From Mariprofundus sp. (GTDB taxonomy: Bacteria > Pseudomonadota > Zetaproteobacteria > Mariprofundales > Mariprofundaceae), in the NCBI GenBank assembly GCA_030951095.1, contig JAUZQI010000053.1, positions 1 through 29,149 of the forward strand: a DNA stretch of 29,149 bases. The letters are read 5' to 3'. Below the pieces are notes generated by a model that saw only the letters and a program-made list of their open reading frames with translations, made no database searches and was not told the origin of the DNA. Position 1 is the first letter of the stretch, and every line of letters begins with the position of its first letter. Below are positions 23,841 to 29,149 of this stretch, in pieces. Made by a program: the position numbers and the translations under genes.

Positions 23841-24503
23841 ATGAAAATGATTAAATGGATGATGGCGGTGGTTGCTGTCGTGGGGCTGATGACGAGTTCG
23901 GCCTGGGCTGGAGAAGTCGATGATGCCGTCTTGAACTTGCAACATGAATGGGCGACTGCAAACTACAAGACTGCCGATGATCAGAAGGAAGCGACGTTTA
24001 AGGCGCTGGTGGATAAGGCTGCGGCATTGAGCGCCAAATATGCGGATCGCGCCGAGCCAAAAATATGGGAAGCTATTATCCGCGCCGGTTATGCCGGCGC
24101 AATGGGCGGCATGAGTTCGATGTTCAATGCCATGCCACAGATGGAGCAGGGGCGTGATCTGTTGCTGGCAGCTGAAAAAATCGATGCCAACGCGCTGCAC
24201 GGTTCGGTTTATACCACGCTGGGTAGTTTCTATTATATGGTGCCTGGCGGTTTTATCGGTTTTGGCGATGATGACAAAGCGCTGGAATATCTGACCAAAG
24301 CACTCGCTGTTGCACCGGATGATATGGATGCCAATTATTTTACGGGTGATTACTGGCTCGAAGATCATGAGTATAAAAAAGCCATCCCTTACCTGCAAAA
24401 GGTGATTGATCTGCCTGCAATTGCTATTCGCCCGGTGTATTCAGCTGGACGCAAGGCCGAAGCCAAAGCCAAACTCAAGAAAGCTAAAAAACACGTTCAC
24501 TGA
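23841..24503 (+). CDS. Secreted TPR-like protein
   Basis: A 220-residue protein with a signal peptide (positively charged start MKMIKW, hydrophobic core, likely cut after AWA at residue 23), so it is periplasmic. The rest is helical with TPR-like repeats, clearest at DDKALEYLTKALAVAPDDMDANYFTGDYW and at EYKKAIPYLQKVI. The Met/Gly-rich stretch AMGGMSSMFNAMPQMEQG resembles TRAP-transporter TatT-type proteins, though no transporter is next to it. AAGGGAG precedes the ATG. The C-terminal tail is lysine-rich and ends KKHVH. It is followed by a strong terminator, and a repeat element separates it from the cassette upstream, so membership of that operon is uncertain. Confidence 0.7.
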   Translation: MKMIKWMMAVVAVVGLMTSSAWAGEVDDAVLNLQHEWATANYKTADDQKEATFKALVDKAAALSAKYADRAEPKIWEAIIRAGYAGAMGGMSSMFNAMPQMEQGRDLLLAAEKIDANALHGSVYTTLGSFYYMVPGGFIGFGDDDKALEYLTKALAVAPDDMDANYFTGDYWLEDHEYKKAIPYLQKVIDLPAIAIRPVYSAGRKAEAKAKLKKAKKHVH

Positions 24504-24518
24504 TTTATCTGCTGTAAC

Positions 24519-24561
24519 AAATGACCGGCTGCGAATGCAGTCGGCCATTTTGTTGTTTTTT
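24519..24561 (+). terminator. Strong Rho-independent terminator
   Basis: A stem of 14 pairs, with one A-C mismatch and one G-U pair, from AAATGACCGGCTGC (24519-24532) to GCAGTCGGCCATTT (24537-24550), closes a GAAT tetraloop and is followed by a T-rich tail to 24561. It ends the transcription unit containing the TPR gene and separates it from the thioesterase-like gene. Confidence 0.9.
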
Positions 24562-24732
24562 GAAGTTTCATTCTCTGTTTCTTTCCGCCATATATGTGAA
24601 CAATACCAGCGTTTCAGGCTCTGTTTGTATCTCCCTAAACAGGAATATTGTATAACGGACAACCAAGTTCAGCCTCTCTGCTATATTTATCAATGTCGTA
24701 GCGATGTGATGTGGTCGGCAGCAGGACGTGTG

Positions 24733-25218
24733 ATGACAGAGAGTGTTGAAAGGCGGGTATTAAGCCTGTGGCAGCGATGGGGAAAAACAGCATTCGGGCG
24801 CAGACTCTACAGTCGTGTACTGGCATATATGGTGCCATATTCCGGATCTATTCGCCCGCTGGTGCTGCGACTCGAACCCGGTTATGTGCGCATAGAATTG
24901 CGTGACCGGCACGCCTTGCGAAATCACCTGCATTCCATCCATGCTATTGCACTGGCCAATTTGGGTGAGCTGGCGAGCGGCTTGGCCATGCTTGCAACAC
25001 TGCCTGATGATGTGAAAGCCATCGTGGTACGACTGGAAATTGAATACCTGAAAAAAGCGCGAGGCCGACTGCAGGCCGAAGGGTGGGCCGACGCCCCTGC
25101 CGGAATGATTACAGAGCCCGTAACACATGTTGTGCATGCCGAAATCAGCGATGCAACAGGGGATGTAGTTGCCCGCCTGAATGTTCATTGGCAATTAAAA
25201 CCAAAGGATACGGTTTGA
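24733..25218 (+). CDS. Hotdog-fold protein, DUF4442-like (putative thioesterase)
   Basis: A 161-residue protein resembling the DUF4442 group of hotdog-fold proteins. Supporting segments: an N-terminal helix (LSLWQRWGKTAFGRRLYSRV), YSGSIRPLVLRLEPGYVRIELRDR, then HLHSIHAIALANLGELASGLAM, the long helix expected in the hotdog core, and VARLNVHWQLKP at the end. It probably acts on acyl-CoA or acyl-carrier thioesters; activity is not shown by the sequence. The start at 24733 has GGA 7 nt upstream; in-frame ATG 24709 would add eight residues. Its stop overlaps the next gene's start by 1 bp (TGATG). Confidence 0.7.
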   Translation: MTESVERRVLSLWQRWGKTAFGRRLYSRVLAYMVPYSGSIRPLVLRLEPGYVRIELRDRHALRNHLHSIHAIALANLGELASGLAMLATLPDDVKAIVVRLEIEYLKKARGRLQAEGWADAPAGMITEPVTHVVHAEISDATGDVVARLNVHWQLKPKDTV

Positions 25219-26228
25219 TGAATGGCGCACGTCTTGAAACATCTTTGACCGAAACACTATTTACCAAACACGCAAGCGTGAATGTGCCGCTGATTTGCGG
25301 GCCGATGTACCCATGCTCGAACCCTGAACTGGTGGTCGCTGTTTCCGAGGCGGGCGGTCTGGGCGTCGTGCAGCCAGTGTCTCTCACTTTTGTGCACGGG
25401 CATGATTTTCGCCAGGGTCTGCGCCTGATCCGGCAGCAGACATCCAGGCCTGTCGGTATGAATGCCCTGATTGAAAAATCATCACAGCGTTACCATGAAC
25501 GCATGCAAAAATGGGTGAGCATCGCGTTGGAAGAGGGCGTACGCTTTTTTATCACATCGCTGGGCAACCCGCGCTGGGTGGTAGAGCGTGTGGCTGAATA
25601 TGGCGGTATCGTTTATCACGATGCGACCGAGCGAAAGTGGGCAATGAAGGCGCTGGATGCCGGTGTCGATGGTTTGATTGCTGTCAATAACCGTGCTGGC
25701 GGCCATGCCGGCGGATTGTCGGCATCGCAATTGTTTGATGATCTGTATGATCTGAATCTGCCCCTGATATGCGCCGGCGGTATCGGTGATGAAAAGCAAT
25801 TTGTTGAGGCGATGCGGATGGGTTATGCAGGATGCCAGTTGGGGACTCGCTTTATCGCCACTGACGAGTGTCGGGCCGCAGCGCCTTACAAGCAGGCTAT
25901 TGTGGATGCACAGGAACGGGATATTGTATTGAGTGAACGTATCACCGGTGTGCCGGTTTCCCTGATCAATACGCCGCATGTGGTAGCCATGGGGCTGAAG
26001 GCCGGGCCACTGGTACGGCGCATGTTGCGCGGCAACAGGAGCAAACACTGGCTGCGTATGTTGTTCACGATTCGATCCGCCTTTCAGCTGCGGCATGCTT
26101 CGCTGGATGAGAGTGGCGAACGGGAATTCTGGCAGGCTGGCAAGAGTGTGGCCGGCATTCACCAAATTGAACCGGCAGGCGAAATAGTACGACGATTTTA
26201 CGCAGCCCTGCTGCACATGAAACGATAA
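25218..26228 (+). CDS. Nitronate monooxygenase-like flavoprotein
   Basis: FMN-dependent TIM-barrel protein of the 2-nitropropane dioxygenase family, 336 residues. Seen: N-terminal PLICGPMYPCSNPELVVAVSEAGGLGVVQ, the signature NNRAGGHAGG (157-166, with H163 as the likely base), ICAGGIG for FMN phosphate (184-190), and GCQLGTRFIATDEC (205-218). Members oxidise nitronates, or act as enoyl reductases (FabK type); the genomic setting with acyl ligase and hotdog genes makes a lipid-related role worth considering. The ATG at 25218 overlaps the upstream stop; the frame extends further upstream to 25083 but lies inside the previous gene. Confidence 0.85.
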   Translation: MNGARLETSLTETLFTKHASVNVPLICGPMYPCSNPELVVAVSEAGGLGVVQPVSLTFVHGHDFRQGLRLIRQQTSRPVGMNALIEKSSQRYHERMQKWVSIALEEGVRFFITSLGNPRWVVERVAEYGGIVYHDATERKWAMKALDAGVDGLIAVNNRAGGHAGGLSASQLFDDLYDLNLPLICAGGIGDEKQFVEAMRMGYAGCQLGTRFIATDECRAAAPYKQAIVDAQERDIVLSERITGVPVSLINTPHVVAMGLKAGPLVRRMLRGNRSKHWLRMLFTIRSAFQLRHASLDESGEREFWQAGKSVAGIHQIEPAGEIVRRFYAALLHMKR

Positions 26229-26237
26229 GGAAATGTG

Positions 26238-27917
26238 ATGGATAAAATATGGTTGAAATCCTATTCCCCCGGTGTACCCGAAACAGTAGATGCGGGCGTA
26301 TACAGCTCAATCACAGATCTGTTCGAGCAGAGTGTGGCTCGCTTCCGACAGCGACCGGCTTATTCGAATTTCGGCCATGAGCTGAGTTTTGATGATGTGG
26401 ATCGGCTGAGCCGTCATTTTGCTGCTTATTTGACAGGTGAACTGGGCCTGAAAAAAGGTGATCGCATCGCTATCATGATGCCCAATGTGCTGCAATATCC
26501 CGTCAGCCTGTTTGCAGCCCTGCGGGCAGGCCTGATTGTGGTGAACGTCAATCCGCTCTACACCGCCCGCGAGTTGGAGTATCAGCTCAACGATTCCGGC
26601 GCGGTTGCTATTGTGGTGCTGGAGAATTTTGCTCATACGCTGGCCGAAGTGATGGAGAAAACAGCTATCCGGCATGCCATCATCACCCAGCTTGGCGACT
26701 TGTTCGGTTTTCCCGGCTCGTTTATCGTCAATGGCGTGATCAAATATGTGAAAAAGATGGTACCGCAGTTTGAGATAGCGGGTGCTATTCATTTGCATGA
26801 TGCGCTTGCAGCCGGTGAATCAATCACCTTTAACAGGGTGGAGCAGAGTCTCAACGACATTGCTTTTTTGCAATACACCGGCGGCACCACGGGTATTTCC
26901 AAAGGGGCGATTCTTACTCACCGAAATATGGTGACGAATCTGTTACAAGCCTACGTCTGGGCCAGAAACGATCTTAAAGAAGGGGAAGAGATCAGCATTA
27001 CGGCGTTGCCGCTGTATCATATCTTTGCCCTGACAGCCAATGCCCTGTTTGCCTTGAAGATTGGTGCCAAGAGCGTGTTAATCACCAATCCGAGGGATTT
27101 TCCGGCGTTTGTTAAAACACTGCAGCAGGAGCGGTTTTCGATGTTTGTTGGCATCAACACCCTGTTCAATGCTTTGTTGCATACGCCGGGATTTGACCAG
27201 GTTGATTTTTCAGCTCTAAAATTCACACTGGGCGGGGGCATGGCCGTGCAGCGCAATGTCGCCGAGCAGTGGAAGCAAGTGACTGGCAACACATTGCTCG
27301 AAGCCTATGGCTTGACTGAAACATCTCCGGCGGTATGTATCAATCCGGTAGATGTTCCGGCATATACAGGTGCGATTGGCTTGCCGCTTCCATCCACCGA
27401 CGTATCTATTCGCAGCAAGAACGGTAAGGAACAGACAATCGGTGAAGCGGGTGAATTATGGGTGAAAGGGCCGCAAGTGATGCGGGGATACTGGCAACAT
27501 GAGGGCGACACGAAAAAAACGCTGACCGAAGGTGGCTGGCTGCATACCGGCGATGTGGCGCGAATCGATGAGAACGGCTTTGTCTATGTCGTTGACCTGC
27601 TCAAGGATATGATTCTTATTTCAGGTTTTAATGTGTATCCCAACGAAATTGAGGCTGTATTGGCTGCGCACGGCAAGGTGCTGGAAGCAGGTGTGATCGG
27701 CGTGGCTGATCCAGCTTCGGGTGAAGCGGTGATAGCGATTGTAGTCAAAGCAGACCAAACGCTGAGCGAAGAAGAATTACAGACTTATTGCCACAAAAAT
27801 TTGACCGGCTATAAATGTCCTAAGCACATCGTGTTTGTTGATGAATTACCAAAAACCAATGTCGGAAAGATTCTGCGCCGCGAACTGCGCCAACAATACG
27901 GTGGTAAATTCAAATAG
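26238..27917 (+). CDS. fadD: Long-chain-fatty-acid--CoA ligase (FadD-type)
   Basis: AMP-forming acyl-CoA ligase that activates fatty acids at the inner membrane. The 559 residues show motif A3 YTGGTTGISKG (213-223), YGLTETSP, GWLHTGDVA, the linker DLLKDMILISGFNVYPNEIE and the complete A10 motif NVGKILRREL (541-550, catalytic K544). Length and motif order match E. coli FadD. AAGGAAA lies just upstream (26227-26233). It follows the flavoprotein by 9 bp, so the two and the hotdog gene form one unit. Unlike the ligase at 20721, its catalytic lysine is intact. Confidence 0.93.
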   Translation: MDKIWLKSYSPGVPETVDAGVYSSITDLFEQSVARFRQRPAYSNFGHELSFDDVDRLSRHFAAYLTGELGLKKGDRIAIMMPNVLQYPVSLFAALRAGLIVVNVNPLYTARELEYQLNDSGAVAIVVLENFAHTLAEVMEKTAIRHAIITQLGDLFGFPGSFIVNGVIKYVKKMVPQFEIAGAIHLHDALAAGESITFNRVEQSLNDIAFLQYTGGTTGISKGAILTHRNMVTNLLQAYVWARNDLKEGEEISITALPLYHIFALTANALFALKIGAKSVLITNPRDFPAFVKTLQQERFSMFVGINTLFNALLHTPGFDQVDFSALKFTLGGGMAVQRNVAEQWKQVTGNTLLEAYGLTETSPAVCINPVDVPAYTGAIGLPLPSTDVSIRSKNGKEQTIGEAGELWVKGPQVMRGYWQHEGDTKKTLTEGGWLHTGDVARIDENGFVYVVDLLKDMILISGFNVYPNEIEAVLAAHGKVLEAGVIGVADPASGEAVIAIVVKADQTLSEEELQTYCHKNLTGYKCPKHIVFVDELPKTNVGKILRRELRQQYGGKFK

Positions 27918-27933
27918 AAGAATACACATGGAT

Positions 27934-27970
27934 TGAATAATGAATATTATTGCTTGATATTCATTATTCA
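27934..27970. promoter_or_regulatory. Palindromic operator candidate for the TetR gene
   Basis: TGAATAATGAATAT (27934-27947) and its exact reverse complement (27957-27970) flank a 9-bp spacer, 18 bp before the TetR start. The arms themselves contain a TGAATAA/TGAATAT direct repeat. Long AT-rich palindromes of this kind are typical TetR operators; a GC-rich stem with U-run, as in a terminator, is absent. Confidence 0.65.
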
Positions 27971-27988
27971 CGCTTGCATGATTGCGCC

Positions 27989-28573
27989 ATGGATAAAAAA
28001 GATAAAGAAATCATTGTTGCCGCTGCCATCAAACGGTTTTCACATTATGGCTATAGCAAAACAGCCATGGCTGAAATCGCTGCCGATTGCGATATGAGCG
28101 TCGGAAATCTTTATCGCTTTTACAAAAACAAGGAAGATATCGCCGTTGAAGGCGCACGCACCTGTATGGTGGATAAGGCCGAGGCCGGTGAGTTGGCTGC
28201 AACGCAGGCCAAATCACCCGCATTGGCTTTGAACGCGTATTGTCTGGCACGTTTGCGTTATCTGCACCGATTTGTCTCGGATACGCCACATATGTTTGAG
28301 TTGGTGGAGTTGATTGCCGGCAAGCATAAAGATGTGTTGCAGCAGTTTGAAGACAGGGCGTGCAGGGCGATTCGGACAATTATTGTTGATGGCGTTGATC
28401 GTGGCGTATTTCGCCGTTGCAATGCTGAAGAAGTCGCCATGGATATTTATAATGCCACCACCAAATACAATATGCCGCTGTGCATGGATGCGTCATTGAG
28501 TCAGTTGGAAGCTGAACTTGGCAGTCTACTGGATTTGGTCCATGCTGGACTGAAGGCCGAAAAAAAATCATGA
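27989..28573 (+). CDS. TetR-family transcriptional regulator
   Basis: A 194-residue repressor-type protein. The N-terminal helix-turn-helix is clear: AAAIKRFSHYGYSKTAMAEIAADCDMSVGNLYRFYKNKEDI (about 10-50). The rest is an all-helical ligand-binding domain with no recognisable specificity. The start at 27989 places the HTH at the usual distance from the N terminus; the frame is open back to 27950, but that would translate the palindrome. Its stop overlaps the start of the exporter gene (ATGA), and a palindrome precedes it, so it very likely regulates itself and the exporter; a fatty acid or acyl-CoA effector is an inference from the neighbours. Confidence 0.92.
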   Translation: MDKKDKEIIVAAAIKRFSHYGYSKTAMAEIAADCDMSVGNLYRFYKNKEDIAVEGARTCMVDKAEAGELAATQAKSPALALNAYCLARLRYLHRFVSDTPHMFELVELIAGKHKDVLQQFEDRACRAIRTIIVDGVDRGVFRRCNAEEVAMDIYNATTKYNMPLCMDASLSQLEAELGSLLDLVHAGLKAEKKS

Positions 28574-29149
28574 CACGGTTTCTGGAACTCGTCGTGGATT
28601 GGCCGAAACTGGTGATTGCGCTGGTGGTCGGGCTGACCATGATGATTGCATCACAGATGGCGCAATTGAAAATCGAAACCGATACCGCCGCCTTTATTCC
28701 GGCCGGACATCAGGCGACCCTGAATAATGATCGCATGAAAGAGATTTTCGGCACCCCCGATTTACTCTGGGTCGGCGTGGTGCGTAGTGATGGTATCCAG
28801 AAAAATGGAGCAATATATCAGCCTGATACGCTGGCGCTGATCCGAGACCTGACCGAAAAAATACGATTATTGCCCGGCGTGGTGGATCAGGAGGTCGTGT
28901 CCCTCAGCACCGAGGATAATATTCGCGGCACGGCAGACGGCATGGAAGTCGAGCCGTTTATGGATGCAATTCCGAGCGATGCGGCAGCGCTGCGATCCCT
29001 GCAACAACAAATCCATGATTTTGACTTGTATGACGGATTTATTGTCGCCAAAGATGGTTCTGCTGCCGCCATCGTGGTGAAGCTGGAGCCGGCAGCGTTG
29101 CTGGCCAGGCGCGGACTGGACAAGTTTAACGTGTATGAATCGGTGCAGC
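28570..29149 (+). CDS. RND/MMPL-family exporter, N-terminal part
   Basis: The frame starts at ATG 28570, overlapping the TetR stop by 4 bp, and runs open to the window edge (193 codons). It begins MTRFLELVVDWPKLVIALVV with a first membrane helix at about 14-32, then a periplasmic stretch with KIETDTAAFIPAGHQA and VVSLSTEDNIRG. This is the start of an RND-superfamily exporter of the COG1033/MMPL kind, which typically moves lipids or hydrophobic molecules. It is partial only because the window ends. Confidence 0.85.
   Translation, partial: MTRFLELVVDWPKLVIALVVGLTMMIASQMAQLKIETDTAAFIPAGHQATLNNDRMKEIFGTPDLLWVGVVRSDGIQKNGAIYQPDTLALIRDLTEKIRLLPGVVDQEVVSLSTEDNIRGTADGMEVEPFMDAIPSDAAALRSLQQQIHDFDLYDGFIVAKDGSAAAIVVKLEPAALLARRGLDKFNVYESVQ

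Noticed and set aside
24406..24732. N-terminal extension of the hotdog-fold gene
   Set aside because: The frame is open, but it runs through the end of the TPR gene and a strong terminator; the extra residues have no family match.
25482..26216. A 244-codon open frame on the minus strand opposite the nitronate monooxygenase-like gene
   Set aside because: It is a mirror of a clear plus-strand gene, has no recognisable motif, and is rich in Cys/His/Gln as shadow frames usually are.
27934..27970. The palindrome ahead of TetR as a terminator of fadD
   Set aside because: The stem is almost purely A/T and has no U-run; its spacing to the regulator fits an operator better.

Overview
The window is a gene-dense piece of a chromosome from a Gram-negative proteobacterium. 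SspA, YceH, ClpS/ClpA, QueG, TrmO, a SPOR-domain protein and an RND exporter support this. The mix would suit a zetaproteobacterial or gammaproteobacterial genome of middling GC, but that placement is an inference from gene content only. Most genes are ordinary housekeeping; the accessory interest lies at the left edge, in four intergenic repeat elements, and in the lipid-related tract from about 20.0 kb to the right end.

Layout. 1-470: remnants of accessory genes (the end of an AlbA_2/Schlafen-type domain and a cut-off RelB/StbD-like antitoxin) beside a tRNA-Leu(CAA) gene with a perfect 16-bp hairpin. 868-1949: murI and a small Cys-containing Rho_N-like protein, closed by a terminator. 2037-6621 (minus strand): clpS, clpA, trmO, then a SPOR-domain membrane protein whose natural 5' end carries an in-frame amber codon. 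6717-8250 (plus): a CbbY-like HAD phosphatase overlapping a TatD-family nuclease. 8251-8489: a gap between convergent genes with three clustered DnaA boxes and a very AT-rich stretch. 8490-10328 (minus): recQ. 10413-10739: a gene-poor element with terminal inverted repeats lying directly against ribE.

10768-13650: ribE, ribBA, ribH and nusB, the riboflavin/NusB block without ribD. 13842-19032: a tight plus-strand run of a DEAD-box helicase, yceH, queG, gph, thiE and thiD (tRNA queuosine, glycolate phosphate and thiamine functions, several with overlapping ends). 19276-19869: sspA.

20056-23663 is the most interesting part. Four plus-strand genes abut or overlap: a 'thermostable hemolysin' family protein (a GNAT-like, LuxI-reminiscent family), an ANL acyl-adenylating ligase, a heme-oxygenase-like protein with a full set of candidate metal ligands, and a short-chain dehydrogenase. 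Together they look like a small biosynthetic pathway that activates an acyl group, oxidises and reduces it, and transfers it to an acceptor. The product is unknown. A TPR lipoprotein-or-periplasmic-type protein and a strong terminator follow. 24733-29149 then holds a hotdog-fold (DUF4442-like) protein, a nitronate monooxygenase-like flavoprotein, a FadD-type acyl-CoA ligase, a TetR regulator with a 14-bp-arm palindromic operator candidate, and the start of an RND/MMPL exporter that runs off the window. This second tract reads as fatty-acid handling plus regulated export and may work with the first.
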